From: a gamma proteobacterium SCGC AAA168-P09
Lineage (GTDB): Bacteria; Pseudomonadota; Gammaproteobacteria; Magnimaribacterales; D2472
Length of the DNA: 64,000 nt
Direction: 5' to 3'
NCBI GenBank assembly: GCA_000385055.1
Contig: ARRL01000005.1
Span: 25,098 to 89,097 of the forward strand
The notes under the pieces were generated by a model, which saw only the letters and a program-made list of their open reading frames with translations, was not told the DNA's origin and did no database searches. Positions 1 through 8,598 of the stretch are shown here, piece after piece. Position 1 is the first letter of the stretch; each line of letters opens with the position of its first letter. The position numbers and the translations under genes were made by a program.

Positions 1-714
1 AACGTTGGAGTTGAAAAAGAAGCTGGAATTAAATTTGAATATAACAATGCAAATTCAATGATTATTGGAGATATTCTTTTTTCTGCAACTGGTATTAAAG
101 CTGACAAACTTTTATCAGAAAGAATATTAGATCCAATTGGCGCCACAGATTATAAATTATGGAAGGATGAGGCTGAAAACGTTCTAACATATTGCTGTGT
201 TGACATGTCTGCAAGAAATTATTCAAGGTTTGGCCTACTTTTTGCAAGAAATGGAAATTGGAAGGGTAAACAAATAATTCCGGAATCATTTGTAAATGAG
301 ACATTTCAAGTTGTATGGGATATAACTCCTCAATGGTGGACTGAGGCTAAAAGAGGCTATTCACTTCATTGGTGGGTTTCAAAATATGATGATGAGAGTA
401 AAATCTTTAATACAAGTGGTAAATTTGGTCAATTCACATTTGTTGATAGAGAAAATGATTTAATTTTTACTAGAATCACAAAATATAATAGAAAAGATCA
501 TGGTGATATTCAAAAATGGGGACCTTTAAAATATTTTAGATGGATGGGTATTAGTCATGCAGTTAAAACTGCAAGAGCATTGTTAGATTTAGGGGTAGTT
601 TCAGAGGGTACAGATGTTGCAACTCCTGTAACAGACGAAAAGGGTGAATCCAAAGAATTTTATGAGCAATATGCTGAAATCATAGACGCCATGGCAGACT
701 TAAATAGAAATTAG
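1..714 (+). CDS. beta-lactamase family serine hydrolase, 5' end outside the window
   Basis: The reading frame is open from base 1 and stops at 712-714, so the visible 237 codons are only the C-terminal part. The segment F-x-Y-N-N-A-N-S at codons 12-19 resembles the Y-x-N region of class C beta-lactamases and related esterases or 6-aminohexanoate-dimer hydrolases, followed by the usual pattern of an I-G-D-I-L helix and an ERILDPIGA stretch. The nucleophilic Ser-x-x-Lys motif would lie upstream and cannot be checked. An ATG at 58 is internal to the domain and is not a credible start. The substrate is unknown. Family assignment is fairly secure, the exact enzyme is not. Confidence 0.75.
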   Translation, partial: NVGVEKEAGIKFEYNNANSMIIGDILFSATGIKADKLLSERILDPIGATDYKLWKDEAENVLTYCCVDMSARNYSRFGLLFARNGNWKGKQIIPESFVNETFQVVWDITPQWWTEAKRGYSLHWWVSKYDDESKIFNTSGKFGQFTFVDRENDLIFTRITKYNRKDHGDIQKWGPLKYFRWMGISHAVKTARALLDLGVVSEGTDVATPVTDEKGESKEFYEQYAEIIDAMADLNRN

Positions 715-896
715 TCTTTTAATAAACTCTTTTTTTTAACATAAGATTTCATATCTTTTTTCCATTCTTCAAGATAGTAACCGTCATTACCATGTTTGTT
801 GATGTAGCGTAAAAAGACTCTACCATCTTCATCTTGAAATCCTGGTTCATAGGGTTTGCCATTAGCTTTATTTGGTCTCTTAAACTGATCTTCCAT
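711..896 (-). CDS. small conserved-looking hypothetical protein, 61 aa
   Basis: This short polar protein starts at an ATG at 896-894 (MEDQFKRPNK...) and stops at 711. It is rich in Lys, Asp and aromatic residues and has no signal peptide or membrane segment. A longer in-frame extension to 1025 would run into the downstream transporter gene, so the internal Met is preferred. It lies 5 bases after the SLC13 permease on the same strand and may be its last co-transcribed gene. Its stop overlaps the 3' end of the hydrolase at 714. I do not recognise a family. Confidence 0.55.
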   Translation of the reverse strand: MEDQFKRPNKANGKPYEPGFQDEDGRVFLRYINKHGNDGYYLEEWKKDMKSYVKKKSLLKD

Positions 897-901
897 AATA
901 A

Positions 902-2668
902 TTAAGTCCAGACAAATAAAATCATAGGTATGGAGATTATTATGATTAACATATCTAGCGGTAAACCTAATCTCCAATAATCTGTAAATTTGTAGTTTCC
1001 AGGACCCATAACAACTGTATTGCACTGATGGCCTATTGGAGTTAAAAAAGCACAGCTTGCTCCAACAGCAACAACCATTAGAAATGGTTCAATAGCATAC
1101 CCTAGTTCAAGGCCTATTCCAGCTGAAATTGGTGCCATTATGACTGCTGTGGCTGCATTATTAATAATATCAGTTGTAGCCATGGTTATAATAAGTATTA
1201 AAAATAGTAGCCAGAATAGGCTCATATCTGCTGCTAATAAAGAGATATTTGATGAAATAACATCACTTAAACCAGTCGTTTGAAGAGCAGTTCCAATTGG
1301 TATCATAGCAGCCAACATAATTATAATTGGCCAATCTATATCTCGATAAAAGTTGCTATCAATAATCTTAATTCTTGCAAAACCTAGGACGCATAATAAA
1401 AAGGCTGCAGCGGTAGGAAGTATATTTAGCGCGACAAGAATAATGGAGACCATAAAAAATATAAGCCCTTTTAGAAGTCTACTTCTCGATGGAATTGTTT
1501 GCAGTTCTCTTTGCATTAAAGGCATTAATCCTAAGTGCTTTATTTTATTTGTAACATCTTCTTCATCTAAATCTCTAACTCCTAATAACAAGACATCGCC
1601 AGCTTTAAAGGTTTCCCTTGTAAGTCTTGTTCGATACTTTGCTCCCTTTCTCCATAACCCGAGTAAATTAAGTTCTTCATATGCCAGTTTTAAGAAAAAT
1701 TCATATTTTCTTCCTATCAATCTTGATCCTGGAGTTATCATTGCTTCAATTTCCTCTAAATCGTCATCGCCAAAAGAGTGGAGCTCCTTTGGAATTGAGA
1801 AATCAAAAACATCAAGAATAGAGGATATGTCGTCTGGGGGTGTTTTAATTACCAAGATTTGGCCTGCCTTTACTCTTAAATTATTTTTTACTTTTTTCAC
1901 TCCTCCAGTTTCATTAACTATTCCAATAACTTCTGTATCTTCGCCTGCCTCTTTTTTAAAAGCAGATAAAGTCATACCGATTGCAGAGCTTGACTCATTT
2001 ACCTCAACTTCAAACAAGTAACCTTTTAAATCTATTAGCGAAGATCCTGAACCGCCATCATCTCTTAATTGGATAAATTTATTACCAATAATTGATATAA
2101 AAAAAATGCTTAAAACTGTTATAGCAAGACCTACATATGAAAAGTCAAAAAAATTAAATCCCGAATCTGAAATTGTAGACTTGTATTCTGAAATAATAAT
2201 ATTTGGAGGTGTTCCAATGGTTGTATTCATGCCCCCTAAAATACATGCAAAAGCTAATGGCATTAAGAACTTTGAGGGATGCCAATTCATTTTTTGGCAA
2301 ATGTTAAGTGTAATTGGAAGAAGTATAGCAAGAGCGCCAATATTATTTATAAATGACGAAAGAATTGCTGCTATGAACAATAGGCTAATTAAAAACTGAA
2401 ACTTAGTAAAAGACCTGCCACCTATTACTTTTCCAACAAGCCCTGTTAGGCCAGAATTTTTTAATCCTTGGCTAATAATAAGAACTAATGCTACTGTTAT
2501 TACTGCGGGGTGAGCAAAACCATCAAAAGCCTGGTTAGCAGGAATCACTCCTAGAATAATTAAAATAACTAAGGCTCCTGCAGCAAGAGCATCATATCTA
2601 AATTTACTCCAGATAAAGAAACCCAACAAAGAAACAATCGTTATTGATAGCAAATGTTGGTCAGTCAT
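902..2668 (-). CDS. SLC13-family permease with internal RCK_C (TrkA-C) domains
   Basis: This 588-residue inner-membrane transporter has hydrophobic helices in its N-terminal third and C-terminal third. A soluble insert at about residues 200-385 has the look of two TrkA-C/RCK_C domains (G-M-T-L-S-A-F and G-S-R-L-I-G-R). This YfbS-like layout is known from divalent-anion/Na+ symporters. The repeated membrane pattern includes IGTPPNIIISEY in the first half and TPIGHQCNTVVMGPG near the end, the latter matching the second substrate-loop region. Sulfate or a dicarboxylate are the usual guesses, and the substrate cannot be read from sequence. It starts 9 bases after the MscS gene, so the two are likely co-transcribed. 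Confidence 0.85.
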   Translation of the reverse strand: MTDQHLLSITIVSLLGFFIWSKFRYDALAAGALVILIILGVIPANQAFDGFAHPAVITVALVLIISQGLKNSGLTGLVGKVIGGRSFTKFQFLISLLFIAAILSSFINNIGALAILLPITLNICQKMNWHPSKFLMPLAFACILGGMNTTIGTPPNIIISEYKSTISDSGFNFFDFSYVGLAITVLSIFFISIIGNKFIQLRDDGGSGSSLIDLKGYLFEVEVNESSSAIGMTLSAFKKEAGEDTEVIGIVNETGGVKKVKNNLRVKAGQILVIKTPPDDISSILDVFDFSIPKELHSFGDDDLEEIEAMITPGSRLIGRKYEFFLKLAYEELNLLGLWRKGAKYRTRLTRETFKAGDVLLLGVRDLDEEDVTNKIKHLGLMPLMQRELQTIPSRSRLLKGLIFFMVSIILVALNILPTAAAFLLCVLGFARIKIIDSNFYRDIDWPIIIMLAAMIPIGTALQTTGLSDVISSNISLLAADMSLFWLLFLILIITMATTDIINNAATAVIMAPISAGIGLELGYAIEPFLMVVAVGASCAFLTPIGHQCNTVVMGPGNYKFTDYWRLGLPLDMLIIIISIPMILFVWT

Positions 2669-2677
2669 TATCTTTAA

Positions 2678-3769
2678 CTAAGAAGATTGTGGTGTACTTT
2701 CAACGTATAAAGATGTGGATGGAAAAGCAAACTCTGAATTATTATCTTTAACGATACCCATAATATTAAAGATTAAATTTTCTTTAATTAGGTTAAAATC
2801 CGCAAAACCAACTGGCTCAGAGTAGGCCACTATAAGAACGTCAATTGAGCTTGAACCAAGTTCTACAACTCTTACACATGGGTCTAAGTCAGGATCAGAA
2901 GAAAAATCATTACTATCCAATATGTATTGTTTAATATCTGAACGAATCTTTTCAAGCTGTTCTACTGTTGTGGAATAGATTAAATTAATTTTCCAATTAA
3001 TTCTTCTATTTATCATTTCTCCATGATTAATAACTTTTACATCCGAAAGGTCTTTATTAGGAATAGTCATTGGGGCAGTATCAAATGTTCTTATTACAGT
3101 TGATCTAAAACCAATAGATTCGACAATACCATGAAGCTGACCTACCACCTCAATTCGATCCCCAGGCTGGAACCTATGCTCACCAATAATTAAGATACCA
3201 GCAATCAAGTTTTTAAAGAAATCTTGCGCACCAAGTGCAACAGCTACTGAAAAAAGTCCCAATCCTGCTACCAAAGGTCCAATTTGAATACCAAAAATAT
3301 CTAGAATAATTGCTATACCAACTACCCATATCAGGAATCTTGAAGCTCTTTCTAGCCACATTTGCATTGATGCTGTCAACCATGAGCTTGTTGATAGAGC
3401 TTCAAAAATCGGCTTAATACTGTTAGCTAAAGCGCTAAAAATTGTATATATAACAAAGGCTTTAACGATATTAGTTGCAATATCTCCAGCAACACCTGAA
3501 ATGGGCAGTATTAATGTGCAAATATATAATGCTATAGTCACAGGTACTAAACCAATCGGTTTCTTTAGAGCATTTAGGATCTCATCATCTATTTTTGATT
3601 CTGTCTTCGCTGCTAGACGACTCAAGGAACTTAGGATTATTGAGATAATGAAGCCTCTAAATAAAAAAGCTAAAAGAATCACTCCCAAAGAGGAGATAAT
3701 TGCCCCGAGATTAATTCCAAGAAAACCTCTTGACCAAACATCACTAACTAATAATATAAAATTTTCCAT
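2678..3769 (-). CDS. MscS-family mechanosensitive ion channel
   Basis: The 363-residue protein has several N-terminal membrane helices and the conserved pore-lining helix G-L-G-L-F-S-V-A-V-A-L-G-A-Q-D at about residues 169-183. The beta domain follows (GDRIEVVGQLHGIVESIGFRST, residues about 203-224), with a C-terminal alpha/beta vestibule ending near residue 355. These are the hallmarks of small-conductance channels that release solutes on hypo-osmotic shock. It is one helix pair longer than E. coli MscS, more like the YbdG/YnaI group. It is followed closely by the SLC13 permease on the same strand. Confidence 0.9.
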   Translation of the reverse strand: MENFILLVSDVWSRGFLGINLGAIISSLGVILLAFLFRGFIISIILSSLSRLAAKTESKIDDEILNALKKPIGLVPVTIALYICTLILPISGVAGDIATNIVKAFVIYTIFSALANSIKPIFEALSTSSWLTASMQMWLERASRFLIWVVGIAIILDIFGIQIGPLVAGLGLFSVAVALGAQDFFKNLIAGILIIGEHRFQPGDRIEVVGQLHGIVESIGFRSTVIRTFDTAPMTIPNKDLSDVKVINHGEMINRRINWKINLIYSTTVEQLEKIRSDIKQYILDSNDFSSDPDLDPCVRVVELGSSSIDVLIVAYSEPVGFADFNLIKENLIFNIMGIVKDNNSEFAFPSTSLYVESTPQSS

Positions 3770-3836
3770 TTTTGCTTATGATTATGTTTCTAATAGACCT
3801 ATTTTATAAGTATTTAAAGCAATTAAGCAAAGTAAG

Positions 3837-4559
3837 TTACTTCTTTAACTTATCCTTAACAAAATAAGGTATATAAATTACATAGAAGATTAAAATTGCC
3901 AACGGAGTTGTAATCAAAAGATGAAAGGGTGGCTCAGGAAATGCATCCATTAGACTAGCACCAGCAGGTTTTTGCATTAAGTACCAATAATTTGCCGGCT
4001 CGCCTAATAAATAATTTATAAGATAGACTATAGGAAAAAGAATAAATGCAGTTATTAATGATACTGTAATGATATCTCTGGCATAAGGCCTATTATTAAG
4101 CACAACAGTTGCATAGATAATTCCAAGAATTATCATCCCATGTCCAATCATAAAAAAAGCATAATCTAAATCTAAAAAAGCTATATCAGGAGTTATTATT
4201 GCCATCGTTGCTCCACCCAATCCCCAGAAAAATGCACATTTATATAATATACTTGGCCCACCCAGAAGAAAGCATATTAGAAAGATTTCAGACAAATCAC
4301 ACATATGTAAAGGTAAAACCTCTCTCCAGTTATATGGATTAGCTAATATATATAAATCTTTATAAGGAGAAATTATGACATGACAAAAAATAATAAATGC
4401 TATAACTTTTGTCATTAATGATTTTTGGGCTTCAGTTTTAGTTCTATAAATCCGAGGAAGCATTATTGAAATAAGGGCAATTACAATAATTGTAATAATG
4501 TGAGTTGTACCAAATAATATAAACGGATTTGCATTCATGAGATATTTCCCAATAGTCAA
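3837..4559 (-). CDS. YwaF-like integral membrane protein (TIGR02206 type)
   Basis: The protein is 240 residues with about six to seven hydrophobic helices and very short loops. The opening P-F-x-x-F-G-T-T-H-I, the L-P-L-H-M-C-D-L-S-E stretch near residue 84 and the overall size fit the TIGR02206/YwaF family of putative intracellular membrane proteins, whose function is unknown. A second ATG, seven codons downstream at 4538, gives an N-terminus closer to that family and could be the true start. It sits alone between the MscS gene and the DsbD-like gene, all on the minus strand. Confidence 0.75.
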   Translation of the reverse strand: MTIGKYLMNANPFILFGTTHIITIIVIALISIMLPRIYRTKTEAQKSLMTKVIAFIIFCHVIISPYKDLYILANPYNWREVLPLHMCDLSEIFLICFLLGGPSILYKCAFFWGLGGATMAIITPDIAFLDLDYAFFMIGHGMIILGIIYATVVLNNRPYARDIITVSLITAFILFPIVYLINYLLGEPANYWYLMQKPAGASLMDAFPEPPFHLLITTPLAILIFYVIYIPYFVKDKLKK

Positions 4560-4622
4560 TTAGAATTCTATTATAAGTACTTTTTGTTAATTTTTAAAAA
4601 AACCTTAATGAAATAATTTTTT

Positions 4623-6596
4623 TTAGTACCTATCTAAAATATCTAAAACCATATTTTCTGTTAATATCGCAGGGAGTATTTCAGGCTCATTCATACCTTG
4701 CTTCCAAAAAATATAAAGCGGAACACCGCTTCTTTCATATTTATTAAGAACTTTTAAAATGTTTTCATCTCTGTTAGTCCAGTCAGCAACAATATATTCA
4801 ATATTATTATCTTTTAAATATTCTTTAACGCTTGGTCTTGATAATGCAACCTTATCGTTAGCCTGGCAGGTAATACACCAAGCAGCTGTAAAATTAATTA
4901 AATAAGATTGACCGCTAGACCTAAGTTCATTTTCTATGTTTAGATTCCATGATGATTCAATCTCATCGGCATTTCTAGTTTGGTCATCAAGATTTAAAAA
5001 TTGATTTATTTGACTTGCAAGAATCAATATTAAACATATAGACAGCAAAATTTTAAGATAATTTTTTATAATTTTTGTATGAAACCACACTATGAAACTA
5101 ATTAATAAAATTGAGATTAATAAATTTACTAAGGCGTCTACAGATGTTTGTAGACTAAATACCCACAAAAGCCACAATGCTGTAGCAAACATCGGAAATG
5201 CAAAAAATTCCTTTAATGTTTCCATCCACTTACCAGGTTTTGGTAGAGATGATAATAAATTAGGTTTAAATGAAATGAGAAGATAGGGAAATGCAAATCC
5301 CAAACCCAGTGATAGAAATATTGGTAATGTTATTAATGAAGGTTGTATTAGAGCATAACCAATAGCCGCGCCCATGAAAGGGGCAGTGCAAGGAGATGCT
5401 ACTATTACAGCCAAAACTCCAGTAGCAAATGAGCCTGAGTAGTTATTGCCGTTAGATCCAATAGAACCTAGTCTTGTTAGTGATGAACCTAAGTTAATAT
5501 CCATCAAGAGAACCAGCCCTATTAAAAACATTAAAATACTCAATGTACCAACTATTATTGGTGATTGAAGTTGAAATCCCCAGCCAACAATCGAACCACT
5601 TTCCTTGAGACCTATTAGTAGTAATGCAATTATTAGAAAAGAGGCAACAACTCCTAGAGAAAATATCATTGAATGTGCTCTTATTTTAAATGTAGAATCT
5701 CCACTAATAGAGATGAAGCTAAGAACTTTTAAAGAAATTATTGGAAACACACAAGGCATTAAATTTAAAATCAGGCCTCCAATAAATGCAAAAATTAATG
5801 CTTGAATTACTGTAATTGATTTATTTGAAATATTTTCAATTGTTATTTCAGAATCAACCAAATAACTTTCATCATTTATGACGATGACTCCATTAAGCTT
5901 TTCTTTATGTTTTGGATTATCTTCTGTGGAGATATTTAGAAGCCAGTTATTTTCTTCTTTAAAAAAAGTTTGCTTATCTGCATGTAAAACAATATCTTTT
6001 TGATCTGCAAAAAAATACACGCTTTCAATTTCATTATTAGAAGAAAATCTTAACTCAAGATTATTATCTGTTTGCTTAGCTAAAACAGGAAGAGTTACAT
6101 TAGGAACTTTATTTATCCATTTAAGAAGTTCATTATCAAAAGTGATCGAATTAAAATTTGTATTAATAAAGGCTTTTTCTGGCACACATATGTCGTCACA
6201 AATTAAAAAATTTATATCCGCACTAATTTCACCTAACTCATCAAAGTTTTCATAACTAATTTTAAATGGAAAGATAACAAAATCTTTATAGCCATATGTC
6301 ATTAAAGGTGCATATGGTATTAATTTTGGTGTTGGCCAATAAATATCACTAATTGTCATACCATCTGGCAGAGTCCATGATACTTCAATAGGTCCTCCAG
6401 AATCACCAGGATTTTTCCAATAGGTATGCCAATTTTTTTGCATATCCATTTTAATACCAACAAAAATCTCATTGTTTTGAGATCCATTGTTCGAGAATTT
6501 AATTAACGAGACGTCCGCATGTCCAGTATCAACTGAATATGCAAGACTACTTATAGAAAATAATAATAGGGAAGCAATTAGCTTATATGATTTCAT
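4623..6596 (-). CDS. DsbD/ScsB-type thiol:disulfide interchange protein
   Basis: The 657-residue protein has three modules. First comes a signal peptide (residues 1-20) followed by a periplasmic DsbD-alpha-like domain with a Cys pair at 133 and 137 (ICDDICVPE). A membrane domain follows with two conserved proline-flanked Cys sites, NLMPCVFPI and ASPCTAPFMG. The C-terminal periplasmic thioredoxin fold has WCITC at residues 573-577. These modules pass reducing equivalents from cytoplasmic thioredoxin across the membrane to periplasmic thiol proteins. Its N-terminal domain looks more like the ScsB/DipZ branch than E. coli DsbD. The physiological partner is not evident from the neighbours. Confidence 0.88.
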   Translation of the reverse strand: MKSYKLIASLLLFSISSLAYSVDTGHADVSLIKFSNNGSQNNEIFVGIKMDMQKNWHTYWKNPGDSGGPIEVSWTLPDGMTISDIYWPTPKLIPYAPLMTYGYKDFVIFPFKISYENFDELGEISADINFLICDDICVPEKAFINTNFNSITFDNELLKWINKVPNVTLPVLAKQTDNNLELRFSSNNEIESVYFFADQKDIVLHADKQTFFKEENNWLLNISTEDNPKHKEKLNGVIVINDESYLVDSEITIENISNKSITVIQALIFAFIGGLILNLMPCVFPIISLKVLSFISISGDSTFKIRAHSMIFSLGVVASFLIIALLLIGLKESGSIVGWGFQLQSPIIVGTLSILMFLIGLVLLMDINLGSSLTRLGSIGSNGNNYSGSFATGVLAVIVASPCTAPFMGAAIGYALIQPSLITLPIFLSLGLGFAFPYLLISFKPNLLSSLPKPGKWMETLKEFFAFPMFATALWLLWVFSLQTSVDALVNLLISILLISFIVWFHTKIIKNYLKILLSICLILILASQINQFLNLDDQTRNADEIESSWNLNIENELRSSGQSYLINFTAAWCITCQANDKVALSRPSVKEYLKDNNIEYIVADWTNRDENILKVLNKYERSGVPLYIFWKQGMNEPEILPAILTENMVLDILDRY

Positions 6597-6624
6597 AATG
6601 ACATATTACCCTAACTAAGAAAAC

Positions 6625-6645
6625 AAGGGGCGCAATGCACCCCTT
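6625..6645 (-). terminator. rho-independent terminator after the Hsp20 gene
   Basis: On the minus strand the segment forms GGGGTGC-ATT-GCGCCCC, a seven-pair stem with one G-U pair and a three-base loop, followed by a T-rich stretch (TTGTTTTCTT). It sits just past the stop codon of the small heat-shock gene and before the DsbD-like gene, so it separates two minus-strand units. The plus strand also has a T-run, so it might act in both directions. Confidence 0.6.
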
Positions 6646-6656
6646 TGTATATTTTT

Positions 6657-7106
6657 TTAAGTTGAGATTCTTTTTGGTGTTTTAATCTCAATTGTTTTTG
6701 GTTTCTTTTCTTCAGGCACTATCTTTTCTAAATTAATAGTTAATAAACCATTAATAAGATCTGCGCCCTGAACTATGACATCTGTTGCTATAGTAAATTG
6801 TTGCTTAAATGCTCTTTGAGCAATTCCTTGATAAACAACTTCATTTTTTTCATTCACAACTTCAGTGTTTGGCCCATCATATTTAACTGACAAGATGCCG
6901 TCTGCAAGTTCAATATTTATATCATTTTTTGTCAAACCAGCTACAGCAATCTCAATAGCAAAATAATTGCCATCTTTTCTTATATTGTATGGCGGGTAGC
7001 TTGACGATCTTTCAGATGACTCTGAAAGTCTCTGCAATCTATCAAATAATGGCTCAAACCCTAACACACGAGTAGTGAAAAATGGATCTGTAAAGTTAAG
7101 TATCAT
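6657..7106 (-). CDS. ibpA: Hsp20/IbpA-type small heat-shock protein
   Basis: The 149-residue protein holds an alpha-crystallin domain of about 90 residues (NIRKDGNYFAIEIAVAGLTK, then G-x-L near the end: NGLLTINLEKIVPEEKKP). Such proteins bind unfolding proteins and hand them to DnaK/ClpB. The start at 7106 is chosen because AAAAGGAGGAC lies directly upstream, and because the product then begins MILNFTDPFF, like the short IbpA N-terminus. An ATG at 7151 would add 15 residues without a ribosome site. A heat-shock-type promoter lies upstream. Use of the symbol rests on family resemblance (IbpA/HspA class). Confidence 0.88.
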   Translation of the reverse strand: MILNFTDPFFTTRVLGFEPLFDRLQRLSESSERSSSYPPYNIRKDGNYFAIEIAVAGLTKNDINIELADGILSVKYDGPNTEVVNEKNEVVYQGIAQRAFKQQFTIATDVIVQGADLINGLLTINLEKIVPEEKKPKTIEIKTPKRIST

Positions 7107-7194
7107 AATAGTCCTCCTTTTAGCGACTAAAATTATGCATCCCGAAGGCATGCTTGTTAAAATACGGAAACCCTTATGGCATCTCCTAATTGTT

Positions 7195-7222
7195 ACTTAG
7201 GGTTGTTTTTAAAATTTTCAAG
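7195..7222 (-). promoter_or_regulatory. sigma-32-like heat-shock promoter for the Hsp20 gene
   Basis: Read on the minus strand there is a perfect CTTGAAA box (7222-7216), 13 bases of spacer, then CCCTAAGT (7202-7195). The known heat-shock consensus is CTTGAAA, 11-16 bases, CCCCATNT, so the -35 box is exact and the -10 box agrees at most defined positions. It lies about 90 bases upstream of the Hsp20 start codon, with no competing gene between. Confidence 0.65.
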
Positions 7223-7286
7223 ATGAGTTAACATATATTTTTATGAATGATAAGAACTATTTCATTACAATTTTGTCAAAATCAAT

Positions 7287-7685
7287 ATGAATAAGTATAT
7301 TTTAAGTTTTTTATTTTTATTTTCATTAGAGATAATTTCTGAAGATATTACATCTATAAATATTGGAGAAGAATGGTTTCTTGACTCAAGGAGTAATAAG
7401 TTATCACCAACGAATAGCAAGGTTTTATATTTTATGCCTAATGATGCATATCATACACATAGAGCAAGGCAATTTGGAGACTGGGATGTCTTTTCAATTG
7501 TTGATGATCGAAATTTAGAAAGACTAAATAAGGGCGATGTTATACAAATAGTTGAACCATCTTTTAATGAAAAAATTTATAAAGTTAAATTGATGAATGG
7601 TTCTAGTAAAAACAAAGATTTTTTTATTATTACAGAGGATCTTATTAAATATTATAAGCCTCTAAAGGAGCAAAACAATGAATAA
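7287..7685 (+). CDS. secreted hypothetical protein, 132 aa
   Basis: The N-terminus MNKYILSFLFLFSLEIISED is a plausible signal peptide with cleavage near residue 18, so the product is probably periplasmic. The remainder is polar, with no cysteine, and contains a conserved-looking VLYFMPNDAYHTHRARQFGD segment. A second basic stretch lies near the C-terminus. It overlaps the start of the following lipoprotein gene by 8 bases, implying translational coupling. I do not recognise a family. Confidence 0.7.
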   Translation: MNKYILSFLFLFSLEIISEDITSINIGEEWFLDSRSNKLSPTNSKVLYFMPNDAYHTHRARQFGDWDVFSIVDDRNLERLNKGDVIQIVEPSFNEKIYKVKLMNGSSKNKDFFIITEDLIKYYKPLKEQNNE

Positions 7686-8136
7686 AAATTTATTCGCGGT
7701 ATTTTTTATACTTACTACTGTAGGTTGTGTCAATTATCAATATACCCCGGACGTTGTCAGTAGATCTGACGCTCAAAAACAACAGTATGTTGTTCTTGGA
7801 ACAATTAAAGATATTACCTCTGTAACTATAGAAGGAGACAGAGAGGCTGGTGCTGCTGCAGGGGCATTGATAGGCGGTGTTGCTGGAAAGAATGTTACTG
7901 ACTCTGAGACTGAATCAGACATTGCTTCTCTTGTTGGCGGACTTGTTGGGTCTGCAATAGGATCAGAGGTTGGGTCTAATCTTACAAAAAAAGATGGGAT
8001 CGAATTATTGATAGAGACAGATGCTGGAAAGTTAATTTCTATCATTCAAGAGGTAAGCTCATATAATTATTTTAAAAATCAAAAAGTAAGAATTATTAAA
8101 AGAAATGGTAAATCTCGAGTAGTACCATTTGATTAA
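7678..8136 (+). CDS. SlyB/Pcp-like outer-membrane lipoprotein with glycine zipper
   Basis: A lipoprotein signal peptide ends in LTTVGC with the lipidated Cys at residue 17. Residues about 58-102 form a glycine-zipper membrane hairpin (AGAAAGALIGGVAGK and LVGGLVGSAIGSEVGSNL), the 2TM domain of the SlyB/Pcp/OsmB group. A C-terminal beta-rich part follows. At 152 residues it matches SlyB in size. Such proteins sit in the outer membrane and respond to envelope stress. It overlaps the secreted protein upstream and abuts recX with no gap. Confidence 0.8.
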   Translation: MNKNLFAVFFILTTVGCVNYQYTPDVVSRSDAQKQQYVVLGTIKDITSVTIEGDREAGAAAGALIGGVAGKNVTDSETESDIASLVGGLVGSAIGSEVGSNLTKKDGIELLIETDAGKLISIIQEVSSYNYFKNQKVRIIKRNGKSRVVPFD

Positions 8137-8577
8137 ATGAATGACGAATTTTTTGCAAGCGTTTATAACAAAGCTCTAGATATTATCTCAAGAAGAGAGC
8201 ATTCAAAATATGAGCTAAAAAACAAGCTATTAAAAAAATTTGATATCCCAGATCTTGTTGATGAGGTAATTACAAAACTCATTGAAAATAATCTCATTAA
8301 TGACTCCCATTATGCACAGATGTTCGTGCTTGTTAGAAAAAGAAAGGGCTTTGGACCTAAGAAGATTGAATTTGAATTAATGTCTAGAGGGATAAATAGT
8401 TCAATTTCATCTTGTGCAATTGAAGAAGAGGGTGCATGGAAAGAAGCTGCCCAAAAGGCATTTAATAAAAAGTTTAAAAACGGTGCATCCCAAGACTTTA
8501 GAGAAAGAAATAAGCAAAAAAGTTTTTTACAAAATAGAGGCTTTACTTTTGAAGAAATTGACTCAGTTTTTAGTTAG
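8137..8577 (+). CDS. recX: RecX-family regulator of RecA
   Basis: The 146-residue, highly charged helical protein has the RecX three-helix repeats. The first opens with ALDIISRREHSKYELKNKLL, the middle repeat has NLINDSHYAQMFVLVRKRKG, and G-x-x-K-I-x-x-E-L follows. RecX binds RecA filaments and limits strand exchange. It usually follows recA, but here it starts on the base after the lipoprotein stop and precedes dnaX. No recA is present in the window. The family call is secure from motif order and size. Confidence 0.85.
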   Translation: MNDEFFASVYNKALDIISRREHSKYELKNKLLKKFDIPDLVDEVITKLIENNLINDSHYAQMFVLVRKRKGFGPKKIEFELMSRGINSSISSCAIEEEGAWKEAAQKAFNKKFKNGASQDFRERNKQKSFLQNRGFTFEEIDSVFS

Positions 8578-8598
8578 CTCATGTTATGATCTATCGGT

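Noticed and set aside
1353..2021. 222-codon plus-strand ORF
   Set aside because: Fully antisense to the SLC13 permease, composition is Ser/Ile/Lys-rich as expected of an antisense frame, and no motif is seen.
7773..8045. 90-codon minus-strand ORF
   Set aside because: Mirror of the glycine-zipper lipoprotein. The Pro/Ala richness is a by-product of reading Gly codons backwards.
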